64,000 nucleotides of DNA from Pseudomonas sp. St316 (GCF_018325905.1 NZ_AP021901.1:6666001-6730000); one strand, 5' to 3'. Positions 54,750 through 63,918 are shown, counted from the stretch's first letter. The notes: generated by a model not told the origin, from the letters alone. Numbers and translations: made by a program.

Positions 54750-56900
54750 TCAGGAGGTCGACATCCGCGCCTTGCGCCGGCGCCGACTGATCAATCCCAA
54801 CGCCACGGCCACCACCAGCACGGCACCGCCCACTTGCAGCCAAACCTTGTAGGGGCGCAGCGTCGAACGAATCGGGTCCAGGGCCTGGGTCACGTAGCGT
54901 TTGTTCGCGTTATCGAAGTCCGGTTCCTGGCATTGATGACCGAAATCCCCGGCCCAATCCACATACGGACCTTCCTTCACATAGCGTTGATACAGCGCGC
55001 TTTGCTCCTCAAGACTGGAGTTGTACCCCACCGCTTTGCACAGCACCGCCGCAAATGCCTGGCTGGTATGCGGCAAATGATCCGCTGCCTGGCTCGCCAG
55101 CGCCGTGGCGACAAAGCGATAGTGATAACGCACATCCGGCTGCGCCGCGCTGGCCTGCTGGCGTTGCACTTCGCCTTCGGCCACCAGCGGCCCGACGTTC
55201 AGCGCGACCGGTTCCAGGCTGTAGCTGCCTCCCAGGCTGGCGTAATCCGGCGCCATCTCATAGCCCAGCAGTTCCATGCCCCATTTACGCGCCAACAAGG
55301 ACGCATTGAAATAGGCCTCGGCCCGCCGGGTTGGCCACCATTTGGACTGCGCGTCCTGGCGCAATTGCCCATAGGTGCGGGCCTTGTTCTGCAGGTCCGC
55401 GTTATCGAAATAAGCCGGCGCTTCATCAAAGCGCCCTTCCCTCAGCAAGCGACGACCCAGCAGATTGCGCAGGCTCGCGGCCACCGGCAGCGGCACGTAG
55501 TTGTCCCGATCCTCCTGGCTCAACGCCGGTGGCGCCGGGACTTGGGCGTCGACGTACTGCTTGAGCTCATCCACCGTGAGCACACGCTCGGCCACTGCGG
55601 CCGCGTCGTACCAATAGTTGCTCTGGCCGCGATAGAGCTGATCGAAGGCTTGCAGGTAATCACCTCGTTGCAAGGCCAGGATCGCGCTTTCCCCTTCGAC
55701 CCGGCACTTGGGCTGCACCGACTCGTAATTCCAATCCGCTGTGCGCCGGGAGCCCCAGGACTCATCGTTCGGAAAGGCTTGGGCGGCCTTGGCATAAGCC
55801 GCGGCCGCGGCCACCTTGTCGCCGTCGCGCAAGGCCAGCTTGGCACGCACCCACCAGGCCAGGCCGGTGTCGGAAGCCTTTTGCACAAACGCCTGGGCGT
55901 TGGCGTAATCGCCGTGCTGGTAACTCACCGCCGCCAAACGGTCGGCATCGTCCAGGTTGTCCCGGGCATTGGCTTGCAACCGTTCGAACAGCCTTTTCTC
56001 GCCAGCGGGTTCTTCACCGTCCCACCAGCCGACGCGGCTGAGCAGGTAGGCGGTGACCAATCGCTGCACCGCCTTAGTCTTGAGCAGCTCGTTCAAGCGT
56101 TCATCCGGCTGGACGCTCAAATCACCGGCCAATTGCAGCAACGAGCTGTAGCCGACCGCAGACCCTTGCAGGTTCTGGATCGCATACAGGCCGATGGCAC
56201 TGTCCCAGTCGTCAGCGGTGTAGGCCACCCGGGCTTCTTCGCCAAGGCTGGCGATACCCAGCTCCAGCGGATCGCTGAAGCCGGCAACACTCATTTCCCG
56301 GGCCTGGCGAAACGCAGCCCGCGCCTGGTCCTGCAAGACCACAGGGTCACCGCTGCCGGCCTCGGTGCTCACGGCGAACAATGCCCGCCCCAGGGAGTAC
56401 GCGGCCCAGGTGCTGCGCAACCGCCGTTGGTCGGCCGGTAACGCCAGCAACTGCTGGAACGCTTCCACGGCGCGCTGATGCTCACCGATGTTGAAAGCCG
56501 CCGCGCCAATGGCATACAGACGCAGCTCATCGGGCAGGTTGGCCGCTTCGGCTGCCACCTGGTCGACATCGGTCAGGGTCCGCAGGCGCTCCACCACCGC
56601 TTGCTGCGGTGGGGTCAGGCCAAGCTGCTCGGCCTTGGTGCGTTGTTCAACGTAAGAGGACGGGTCGTCATAGCTGTAGTCCGGGTTGCGCGTCGCCTCG
56701 GTAGCCGGCTTGAGCCCGGCAATCGCCTGGCCGAGGCGGCTGACCTCGAAGCGAAAGCTGCCTTCGGGCAATTCGGCCAGCGACTGGGCACGGTTATCCA
56801 GCAGGCGCATCGGGAAATCCGGCCCGCAAGCCAGCACCGGGCCCAGCGGCAGGCAAAGGCTCAGGCACAGCAAATGACGAGGCCACTTACGGGTAAACAT
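54750..56900 (-). CDS. Secreted, C-terminally anchored helical-repeat protein, function unknown
   Basis: 716 residues from ATG 56900 with AGGAGG just upstream; the start lies inside the last 14 bases of the DUF3142 gene. Signal peptide MFTRKWPRHLLCLSLCLPLG, mature start ACGPDFPMRLLDNRAQSLAE. The body is built of helical TPR/Sel1-like segments (HQRAVEAFQQLLALPADQRR, YANAQAFVQKASDTGLAWWV, AAAAAYAKAAQAFPNDESWG). One hydrophobic helix and a basic tail end the protein (LQVGGAVLVVAVALGLISRRRRK). So it is periplasmic with a C-terminal anchor. I do not recognise a named family. Confidence 0.87.
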   Translation of the reverse strand: MFTRKWPRHLLCLSLCLPLGPVLACGPDFPMRLLDNRAQSLAELPEGSFRFEVSRLGQAIAGLKPATEATRNPDYSYDDPSSYVEQRTKAEQLGLTPPQQAVVERLRTLTDVDQVAAEAANLPDELRLYAIGAAAFNIGEHQRAVEAFQQLLALPADQRRLRSTWAAYSLGRALFAVSTEAGSGDPVVLQDQARAAFRQAREMSVAGFSDPLELGIASLGEEARVAYTADDWDSAIGLYAIQNLQGSAVGYSSLLQLAGDLSVQPDERLNELLKTKAVQRLVTAYLLSRVGWWDGEEPAGEKRLFERLQANARDNLDDADRLAAVSYQHGDYANAQAFVQKASDTGLAWWVRAKLALRDGDKVAAAAAYAKAAQAFPNDESWGSRRTADWNYESVQPKCRVEGESAILALQRGDYLQAFDQLYRGQSNYWYDAAAVAERVLTVDELKQYVDAQVPAPPALSQEDRDNYVPLPVAASLRNLLGRRLLREGRFDEAPAYFDNADLQNKARTYGQLRQDAQSKWWPTRRAEAYFNASLLARKWGMELLGYEMAPDYASLGGSYSLEPVALNVGPLVAEGEVQRQQASAAQPDVRYHYRFVATALASQAADHLPHTSQAFAAVLCKAVGYNSSLEEQSALYQRYVKEGPYVDWAGDFGHQCQEPDFDNANKRYVTQALDPIRSTLRPYKVWLQVGGAVLVVAVALGLISRRRRKARMSTS

Positions 56901-58080
56901 TGAAACCTCCTTGATCAATTTTCGTACAGCGCGCCCAGCCGATTGCCCGTTGGCTGCCAGCAGCCAAGCGGCCTTCCTGAATGCGGGTGAAGGTAAGCAG
57001 TCCGGGGGTTTGTTGCAACGTATAACCAGCCAAGGCATCGACGCCGTCACACGCGCCCACGGCAAGCGTCAGGCGCTGGGGCCAGGGGCTGTCCAGGTTG
57101 CCCTGGTTAACCAGGCGGATATCGTACAAACCACCCTGCTCTCCCCACTGCAACGCCAGGCGACTGTCCAGGTTATCTCCCCGGGCGACGGCGCCGAGCG
57201 TGGTCAGGCTCCACGCTCGTCGGTCGCCGGCCAGCGGCAGGCGAAACCAGATCAACCCAGCGAGATGTTTCGGCGGATCGGCACGCAAATTTGCCGCAAG
57301 CCCGGCCACTTGTTGCGGATCGGCCAGCAACTCCCGCCGCTCGCCACCACGATCGATCGGCACTTCGCTTTCCACCACCGGCGCGCCACTCTCCTGGGTC
57401 AGCAGCGCCACGCCGTAGGCCGGCAGGGCCAGATAAAATGGCCTCTGGGTGACCTCGCTCCAACGTTGCGCCCAGTGCCGGGCCTGTTTCGGATCGAACA
57501 ATCCCTGCCGCGGATCGCTCACCGCGTGGACCTGCAGCACGCTGCTGTCCACCGTTTCCAGCAGCCCCGGCAGTGCCGGGCTGTCGAGCCAGGCCGGCAG
57601 CGCCGTGATGCTTAGCCGCAGGTTGGCGGGCAGCACATGCCGCAGTTGGCCGAGAAATTTCCCATAGGCCGGCAACCGTGCATTGCCGGCATCGTGGTCG
57701 ATTTCTATCCCTATCGGCGCCAAGCCTTGGGCCTGCCAATCACTCAGCACTTGCTGGATGTGCGCGATCACCTCGTCCTGGTCCAAGGCCTTGAGCTGGC
57801 CGTCCAGGCGAATCACGGCGATCAGCGGACGACCGTCCGCCTTGAGCATCGCCGGATCGATCCGCGCACGGCTCCAGCCCGCTCCGGGAAAAGCCTGCAG
57901 CGCCAGGACCCGCAGGCTGGAGAAGTCCGCCTGGCTTTGGCGCAGCGCCGACTCATGGGCGGGCGTCCACTGACGCTGCCAGATATAGACCTGTTGATCG
58001 AGGGCCGGGGTTGGAGGCTGTTCGCAGCCCCCCAAAAGCAACATGGTGAGGGCCAGGGATAGCCGGAAAAGAACAATCAT
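56887..58080 (-). CDS. DUF3142 lipoprotein
   Basis: 397 residues with lipobox LGGC (residues 16-19 in MIVLFRLSLALTMLLLGGCE). Domain DUF3142: VYIWQRQWTPAHESALRQSQ, then APIGIEIDHDAGNARLPAYG, LRLSITALPAWLDSPALPGL and HLAGLIWFRLPLAGDRRAWS. The succession of strands and helices and the acidic EIDHDAG strand resemble a glycosidase-like TIM barrel (inference). Its 3' end overlaps the next gene by 14 bases, so the two envelope proteins are co-expressed. Substrate unknown. Confidence 0.88.
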   Translation of the reverse strand: MIVLFRLSLALTMLLLGGCEQPPTPALDQQVYIWQRQWTPAHESALRQSQADFSSLRVLALQAFPGAGWSRARIDPAMLKADGRPLIAVIRLDGQLKALDQDEVIAHIQQVLSDWQAQGLAPIGIEIDHDAGNARLPAYGKFLGQLRHVLPANLRLSITALPAWLDSPALPGLLETVDSSVLQVHAVSDPRQGLFDPKQARHWAQRWSEVTQRPFYLALPAYGVALLTQESGAPVVESEVPIDRGGERRELLADPQQVAGLAANLRADPPKHLAGLIWFRLPLAGDRRAWSLTTLGAVARGDNLDSRLALQWGEQGGLYDIRLVNQGNLDSPWPQRLTLAVGACDGVDALAGYTLQQTPGLLTFTRIQEGRLAAGSQRAIGWARCTKIDQGGFNVYP

Positions 58081-58128
58081 GAAGCCTTATCACCCCGAAA
58101 AAGATGTGCAGATTACCGCCGTGCACAG

Positions 58129-58154
58129 GTGGGAGCGAGCAAGCTCGCTCCCAC
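58129..58154. repeat. Collapsed REP palindrome
   Basis: GTGGGAGCGAGC-AA-GCTCGCTCCCAC is a perfect 12-base inverted repeat with a two-base loop. It consists of two REP half-arms joined head to head with the usual central part missing. It sits between the methyltransferase stop and the DUF3142 start and may end or insulate the glycan operon transcript. Confidence 0.85.
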
Positions 58155-58178
58155 AGGGTTGGGTTCTTTAACCGCCCA

Positions 58179-58991
58179 TCAAGGCTTACGCGCAATAATC
58201 ACCTGACTCTTGGCCACCACCGCATCCAGCGCCTGCTTGATCTGCGCGCCACGGGGCGAGTTCAGCACGGCTTGCCAGGTGTCGGCCCAATGATTGAGCA
58301 ACGGGTGGTCGGCGTTGCTGAAATCCACCTTGGCCTCCCAGAACAACAGCATCCACATCGACCAGTAGAAACCGTATTGGCTGTGGCTCAACACCGTAAG
58401 CCCCGCCTCACTGACCATCGCCTTGAACTGCTCTTCGCTGATGACGCGAATGTGGTTGGGTTTGCGAAAGTACTCTGGCGCGGCGATGTCCTTTTGCAGG
58501 TCTTCGGAGCTGGGGTGCGGCACGCTCAACAGGTACAGCGCACCGGGCTGGCCGACCCGTACCAGTTCGGCGAGGAACTGTGCCGGGTCGTCCACATGCT
58601 CGATGACTTCGGTGGACACCACCCGGGTGGCCGTGGCGTCGGCAATGGGCAGCGGGTTGCAGTCGGTCACGTGGCACTCGACTGCACGCGCGGGGGTGTC
58701 GCTCAAGCGCTGGCGAGTGGCCTCGACCTTGGCCGCGTCGATGTCCGCGATGATGATCTTCGCCCCGCGCATCGCACAAAAATGCACGTTGCCGCCGTCG
58801 CCGCACCCCACGTCCAGCAGCGTGTCTTCAGGCGTCACTGGGAAACCGGTGAACAGTTCGCCGGTTTGCTGGTTGAACCAGCCGCTGAGCATCGCATCGT
58901 GCAGCCCGAGCATATACGGGTCGACTTTGTCGGCGACCGGCGCGACGGGCGCGGGCGTGCCCGTGGTGAGTTTCTTCAAAAGGCTCAGCAT
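58179..58991 (-). CDS. SAM-dependent methyltransferase (glycan cluster, copy 2)
   Basis: 270 residues, class I fold. Motif I is LLDVGCGDGGN (58-68), the acidic end of strand 2 is IIIADIDAAK, and VVSTEVIEHVDDPAQFLAEL marks the UbiE/Coq5-like Methyltransf_11 family. The first 50 residues (MLGLHDAMLSGWFNQQTGEL) match those of the other methyltransferase gene at 60135-61007 and both end in SQVIIARKP, so the pair are paralogues. Sugar O-methylation is inferred from the neighbouring glycosyltransferases. It is the last gene of the operon. Confidence 0.9.
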   Translation of the reverse strand: MLSLLKKLTTGTPAPVAPVADKVDPYMLGLHDAMLSGWFNQQTGELFTGFPVTPEDTLLDVGCGDGGNVHFCAMRGAKIIIADIDAAKVEATRQRLSDTPARAVECHVTDCNPLPIADATATRVVSTEVIEHVDDPAQFLAELVRVGQPGALYLLSVPHPSSEDLQKDIAAPEYFRKPNHIRVISEEQFKAMVSEAGLTVLSHSQYGFYWSMWMLLFWEAKVDFSNADHPLLNHWADTWQAVLNSPRGAQIKQALDAVVAKSQVIIARKP

Positions 58992-60138
58992 GACGGGGCT
59001 CCAGAGACAGGAAGGACGGTTCGGGCGGCGGCCAGGCGTTCAACCAGTTGGGCGCCACGATTGCGCATGGGCATTTCGACCCAGCGGTAGTTGAGTTCGC
59101 TCAACAGCCCGATCAGCGACAGGGCGCAAGCCAGGGCCAGCCAGGGATGGCTTGCCGGATCTGGCGAGCCCAAGGGCGCGAAACGAAACCACAACTCGCG
59201 CAACAGGAAAAATACCGGGATGTGGATCAGGTAGATCCCATAGGAGCGACTGCCCACCCAGGTCAGCGCCGTTTTAAAACGGCTGCGAGGCAGCAGGTAA
59301 TCCCGATCATACGAGGCCACCCAGACCAGCACGGCACTGAGCACGGCAATGACCCCGAGACGGTAGAACGACAAATTGAAGTGCTCGGTCGCGATCCAGG
59401 CCATCACGCTGCCAAGGCCCACCACCAACAGCCCCCCAAGGGCGGGCGGCGCAACCACGTGGGCTCGAAGCGCCAATAGCTGGACCGTAGGCTCCAGATC
59501 GACAACAACACCCCCAGCGCCAAGGCATCGGTACGGATCACCGACAGCCACAGCGCCCGCCAAGTGAAAAACTGCACCAGCACCACCGCCAACAGCACCC
59601 AGACCAGATAGCGGCGCGAGACGAACACCAGCAGCGGCAGGATCAAATAGAACTGCTCTTCCAAGGAAAGCGTCCAGTACACGAAGCTTGCGCCGTATTC
59701 ATAGTGCATGAACGCATCGGCAAAACGCAGGTTGGCGAACTGCAGGAAACCGGCCAGGGTCGCCTGCAGGTTGGCCTGCACACTGCCGAACGCACCGGAG
59801 CGGTTCAGGAAGAACACCGCCAGCAGCACCAGCAGCAGCCAGAGCCAGGCCGACGGCAACAGGCGAAACGCCCGGCGAATCCAGAATTCCCGGGTGACGG
59901 CCCAGAATTGCCGAGGGCTGTCGCAGCGACGCAATTGCGGGATCAGGCTGCGTCCGATGACGAACCCGGATATCGCGAAGAACAGATCCACGCCCCACCA
60001 CAGCTGGAAGCTGTCGGCCAGGGCTGCCAGGGCCGGCCATCCGCCAGGAAACGGCATGCCTTGCAGGTGGTGGAACAACACGCCCATCACCGCTACGGCG
60101 CGCAGCAACTCGATGTCCATGATCCGCTTGCTGCTCAT
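58985..60138 (-). pseudogene. Acyltransferase-3 (OafA/OafB-like) split by a frameshift at a G6 run
   Basis: Two overlapping frames together make one acyltransferase-3. Frame one (60138 to about 59437) gives MSSKRIMDIELLRAVAVMGV, the catalytic-type FHHLQGMPFPGGW, WWGVDLFFAISGFVIGRSL and WTLSLEEQFYLILPLLV. Frame two (about 59432 to 58985) continues the last helices (GLGSVMAWIATEHFNLSFYR, GSRSYGIYLIHIPVFFLLRE) and a normal C-terminus. The frames switch at six C on the plus strand (59432-59437); one extra base there would give PPLGGLLVVGLGSVMAW and a protein of about 384 residues, the usual family length. It is a true mutation, a phase-variable tract or a sequencing error. It would acetylate or acylate the glycan made by this operon. 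Confidence 0.85.
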
Positions 60139-61007
60139 GAAGTGCTCCCGGAGAAAGGATCGGGTTTACGCGCGATGATGACCTGGCTCTTGGGCATGAA
60201 CCGGTCCAACACCTGCTTGATCGCCAGGCCGTCGGGTTGCGTCAGCAAGTCCTGCCAGAGGCTCGCCCAGCGCTCCATCAACGCGGGATACGGCGCCTGG
60301 ATACGGTCGCGCACGGCCCCCTTGAGGTCCCGGCCAGCGGCCTGTTCGCTGGCCCAGAAGAAAATCATGCCCATGACCCAGAAAAATCCGCTGGCCTGGC
60401 GGTGCTCGATCACCAGTCCCGCCTCCTCCACCAGCGCGGCAAATCGTTCGGTACTGAAAATCTGCACGTGGTTGGGCGCTCGGAAGTAGCCCGGCGGCGC
60501 GATGCCTTGCTGCAAATGCTCGCCCACCGATGCGGGCACGCTGAGCAAGTACTGCGCCCCTGGCCGGCCCATGCGCACCAGTTCAGCCATGAACGGCTCC
60601 GGCTCCTGGATATGTTCGAGCACCTCCATGCAGACAATCTTGTTCGCGCAGCCATCGGCCAGGGGCAGCGGCAAGCTGTTGCTGACCAGGCCCAGGAAAG
60701 GCGCACTGGCCTGGGCCTCGACCTGACGGGCCAGGTCGCGCACCTTATCCTGTTCGCTGTCGGTAAAGATCACAGACGCACCCTGGCGCATTGCAAACAG
60801 GGTCGCCACGCCTTCGCCGCAGCCGACATCCAGCAAGGTATCGTCGGCCGTGATGGCGAAGCCTTTGAGCAATTCGCCGGTTTCACTGCGAAACCAGCCG
60901 TCGAGCAGCGCGTCGTAGAGACCGGCATCACGGGGCGAAACGGCCACCGCCGGCGGTAGCGAAGGTTCCACCGCAGGCCTGAGCCCGGCCAGCCATCGGC
61001 GGATCAT
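60135..61007 (-). CDS. SAM-dependent methyltransferase (glycan cluster, copy 1)
   Basis: 290 residues, class I fold: LLDVGCGEGVATLFAMRQGA (58-77), KIVCMEVLEHIQEPEPFMAE and PGAQYLLSVPASVGEHLQQG. Paralogous to the methyltransferase at 58179-58991, sharing the N-terminal YDALLDGWFRSETGELLKGF block and the ending SQVIIARKP. The start overlaps the preceding glycosyltransferase stop by 4 bases, and its own stop overlaps the acyltransferase start. Probably methylates a sugar or a sugar-phosphate carrier (inference). Confidence 0.9.
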   Translation of the reverse strand: MIRRWLAGLRPAVEPSLPPAVAVSPRDAGLYDALLDGWFRSETGELLKGFAITADDTLLDVGCGEGVATLFAMRQGASVIFTDSEQDKVRDLARQVEAQASAPFLGLVSNSLPLPLADGCANKIVCMEVLEHIQEPEPFMAELVRMGRPGAQYLLSVPASVGEHLQQGIAPPGYFRAPNHVQIFSTERFAALVEEAGLVIEHRQASGFFWVMGMIFFWASEQAAGRDLKGAVRDRIQAPYPALMERWASLWQDLLTQPDGLAIKQVLDRFMPKSQVIIARKPDPFSGSTS

Positions 61008-62296
61008 GGTTGCTGTGCGTTCCGACGCCGCTCAGGTATGGCTTCGAAAAAACCCCGTAGACGCTGCTCGGCGTTGGCCTGGCTGCAGAACTTCTCCAGG
61101 CTGCGCACGGCGTGGGCCGACATGCGGCGGTAACGCTCAGGGTCGTTTTTGGCCACGTCATAACTGGCGCGGTAGGCCGAACACAGCGAGTCCCAATCGG
61201 TGACATAACGCAGGGTCCGGTACGCGGCACGCGGGTCGTGGGGCCAGGCGGTCAGCTCCTCGGTTGAATCCACCACGAAGGCATTGTCGTGGTCGATGTA
61301 GTCGGCCATCGCCGTGTTCAGCGGCGCAATCGCCGGGCGACCGCAAGACATGAACTCCATCAACGGCAGGCACTGCCCTTCGCCATAGGAACTGTTGACC
61401 ACATACCGGGTGGCTTCCACCAGCCGCTCGTAGTCCGCATCCGCCAGGTAGCCATGTATCAGCACGATGCGGCAGCGGTACGACTGGTTCTTGTAGACGT
61501 GATGGAGCATGTCGGTGAGCGCGGCAGTGACATCGTGATGCGTCAGCTTGAGCACCAGGGTCGCGTCGGCAACGTCGCGGAACGTCGTGCAAAACGCGCT
61601 GATCATATCCTTCCAGTTCTTGCGGCCGTCGTAAGGGTTGAACACGGAGGTATAGATCACGCCGTCCAGGAGCAACTCGCAATCCTGCGCCGGGCCGTCC
61701 AGCACCAGCGGCGTACCCGCCTGGTGCGCTGGCGGGCCATAAGGCCGCAGGTCGGTGGTACGGCTGTCGATCAACAGGCCACGCAATTGCAGGCGCATGT
61801 GATCCACCGTCGGTCGCTGGGCCAGCACCGCGCCGCGCGCCGCAAAGCGGTCCCACACCGGCGCCGCGATGGCAGTGATGGGGAAGTCATCTCCCATCAC
61901 TTCACGAACGGTTTTAACGGTGAAGCTGGAGTGGGTAATCGCCATGCCGGTTGCGCCCAGGACCATCCGCCAGTCGTGCCGAGGCTCGCCCTGCCAGCTT
62001 TCGGTAGGAATGGTGCTGAATTCCCAGGCGAACACTGCAATGGTCGGGCAGGCGTAGTGGGGGGCGGTGCGATGAGGGGGTGAAAACGACAGGAATACGC
62101 AATCTTCGCCACGCTCCTGGCAATCGGTGTACAGCTGATCGACCTCGTCGTCCGGCCGGGTCACTTCGACGACCCGCCCCAACCGCTCCAACACCGGGCG
62201 AAACTCCTTGAGCACGAAGTAATAGCTGTACTCGGGCTTGCCGAGGTTCTCCAGAATGTTGCTCTGGTTGGTTTCCGAATAAATGATGATCAACAT
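61004..62296 (-). CDS. Glycosyltransferase (GT4-like), short paralogue
   Basis: 430 residues with GT-B features: the N-terminal block PEYSYYFVLKEFRPVLERLG, CPTIAVFAWEFSTIPTESW, and the C-terminal donor-binding domain with YTSVFNPYDGRKNWKDMISA, VVNSSYGEGQCLPLMEFMSC and GRPAIAPLNTAMADYIDHDN. The E-G-x-C-L-P-L-x-E pattern is the GT4 donor site. It is closely related to the next upstream gene, which has an extra ~105-residue insert. 7-base overlap with that gene. No signal peptide; a cytoplasmic enzyme. Confidence 0.9.
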   Translation of the reverse strand: MLIIIYSETNQSNILENLGKPEYSYYFVLKEFRPVLERLGRVVEVTRPDDEVDQLYTDCQERGEDCVFLSFSPPHRTAPHYACPTIAVFAWEFSTIPTESWQGEPRHDWRMVLGATGMAITHSSFTVKTVREVMGDDFPITAIAAPVWDRFAARGAVLAQRPTVDHMRLQLRGLLIDSRTTDLRPYGPPAHQAGTPLVLDGPAQDCELLLDGVIYTSVFNPYDGRKNWKDMISAFCTTFRDVADATLVLKLTHHDVTAALTDMLHHVYKNQSYRCRIVLIHGYLADADYERLVEATRYVVNSSYGEGQCLPLMEFMSCGRPAIAPLNTAMADYIDHDNAFVVDSTEELTAWPHDPRAAYRTLRYVTDWDSLCSAYRASYDVAKNDPERYRRMSAHAVRSLEKFCSQANAEQRLRGFFEAIPERRRNAQQP

Positions 62297-63918
62297 GAGG
62301 CGGTACCTGCCTGGAGCACCAACGGCAGCCCGTCGTCACAGCCGGGCAGCGCCAGGAAGTCCGCCAGGCGCTGCTGCACCGGGGTGAAGGCGCAATAGCG
62401 GCGCATCCGCTCGTTCGCAGCGGCGGCCATGGCCTGGTAGGCCTGCGGCTGATGTTTGGCCATGGCGTAGCTCTGCTGGTAGGCGAGTTTCAATGAGCCC
62501 CAGTCGGGCCGATGGCGCAGGGTGCGGTACAAGATGCGCGAGTCTTCCGGCCAGATGGTCGGTTCGCGGCTGGACTTGACGATGAAGGCCACCTCGGCGT
62601 CGATGTAGTCGCGCATCGCCGTGTGGTCCGGCGCGATGACCGGGCGGGCGCAGGACATGAACTCCATCAACGGCAGGCACAGGCCTTCGCAGCGGGACGC
62701 ATTGACGTAGAAACTCGCCGCGCCATACAGCCGGGCGAATTGTTCGTCCTCCAGGTAACCGTGCATCACCACCACCCGGCAACTGAACGGCGACAGCTGG
62801 GACAGCAGCGTCAGCAGCTCGACGTAGTAGGTCGACAGGTCGTTCTGAGTCATTTTCAGCACCAGCGTGGCGTCCTCGACGTCGCGCAGTGCCCAACAGA
62901 ATGCAGTGATCAAGTGGTGCCAGTTCTTGCGACCGTCATCGGGGTTGAACACGCTGACGTACACCACCCCGCTGACGTCGGTCTCCACCACCTGGCTGGT
63001 GTCCGGCAGGACGGCCTGGGGATGTTCCGGGGCGGGCTCTGGAATGGGTATTGGAACAGGCTCTGGAACGACCTCGACGATCACCTGCGGCGGTACCGGC
63101 CCCCTCAGGACCCTGCTGACCCCAACGCGTACAGGCATCGGTACCAGGTCGCGGACCGCTTCGCGATACCAGCACAACAGGTTGTGCTTGAACAGCCACA
63201 CAGGGCCCTGCTCGGTCTTGCCGGTAAACGCGCGAATCATTTCACGCAGGTAATGGCGGGAAATGAATGCCCGCCGCCGCCAAGTCAGGGGCGGCGGCTC
63301 GATGATTGGTTCTGGCTCCGGTTCTGGCTCCGGCGCTTCTTCGATGATCGGCGCGATCAAGCCGTCAGCCGAAAGCCCGAGAGGCCGGCTGTCGATGATG
63401 CAGCCCTTGATCTGCAAGGTCGTTCCCGGGTTCACCGGCAAGCTTGGGTATTGCTCACGAACCGTCGCGAAACGCTCCCATAGCGGCGTGGGCAATACCA
63501 ACACCGGGAAGTCCTCGCCCAAAGTTCGACGGATCGCCTCGGCCGTGTGGCTGGACAGGGTAATCACCCGACCATGACGGGCAAGCGTGCGGCTCCAGTC
63601 ATGGCGCAGGTCGTCGTCCCAGTGCTCGGCCGGGATCGAATCGAACTCCCAGGCCACCACGCAGACCATCGGACAAAGCAGGTCCAGTGGCGTCTTGTGC
63701 GGAGGTGAAAACGATAGGAACAAACAGTCCTGTCCGGCCTGCTGCAACGTTTGATAAAGCGGATCGACCTCGGCGACAGACGACACCACATGCACCGGCC
63801 CCAGGCTTTCCAGTACGGGACGATAGGCCTTGAGCACGAAGTAATAGCTGTACTCAGGGCGACCGAGGCTCTGGCTGATGGAGTGATCGTTTACGTCCGA
63901 GTAAAGAATGAAATTCAT
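62290..63918 (-). CDS. Glycosyltransferase (GT4-like) with Glu-Pro-rich insert
   Basis: 542 residues, clearly homologous along both ends to the 430-residue neighbour (PEYSYYFVLKAYRPVLESLG; VYVSVFNPDDGRKNWHHLIT; VNASRCEGLCLPLMEFMSCA). Between them, at about 188-305, is an insert absent from the paralogue. It begins with an (Glu-Pro)n run at 196-205, continues with a basic helical segment (WRRRAFISRHYLREMIRAFT) and ends in a second Pro/Glu/Ile linker at about 283-300. The start ATG overlaps an upstream stop by 4 bases (ATGA). It likely adds a sugar in the same glycan as the neighbour. Confidence 0.9.
   Translation of the reverse strand: MNFILYSDVNDHSISQSLGRPEYSYYFVLKAYRPVLESLGPVHVVSSVAEVDPLYQTLQQAGQDCLFLSFSPPHKTPLDLLCPMVCVVAWEFDSIPAEHWDDDLRHDWSRTLARHGRVITLSSHTAEAIRRTLGEDFPVLVLPTPLWERFATVREQYPSLPVNPGTTLQIKGCIIDSRPLGLSADGLIAPIIEEAPEPEPEPEPIIEPPPLTWRRRAFISRHYLREMIRAFTGKTEQGPVWLFKHNLLCWYREAVRDLVPMPVRVGVSRVLRGPVPPQVIVEVVPEPVPIPIPEPAPEHPQAVLPDTSQVVETDVSGVVYVSVFNPDDGRKNWHHLITAFCWALRDVEDATLVLKMTQNDLSTYYVELLTLLSQLSPFSCRVVVMHGYLEDEQFARLYGAASFYVNASRCEGLCLPLMEFMSCARPVIAPDHTAMRDYIDAEVAFIVKSSREPTIWPEDSRILYRTLRHRPDWGSLKLAYQQSYAMAKHQPQAYQAMAAAANERMRRYCAFTPVQQRLADFLALPGCDDGLPLVLQAGTASC
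63309..63335. repeat. 12-base tandem repeat encoding the Glu-Pro run
   Basis: GGTTCTGGCTCC occurs twice in direct succession and continues as a partial third copy. On the coding (minus) strand it encodes the Glu-Pro repeat inside the glycosyltransferase insert. Such in-frame repeats can change length without breaking the frame. Confidence 0.7.

Noticed and set aside
54834..56441. 535-codon open frame antisense to the repeat-protein gene
   Set aside because: The minus-strand gene has a signal peptide, strong ribosome site and C-terminal anchor; the plus frame has none.
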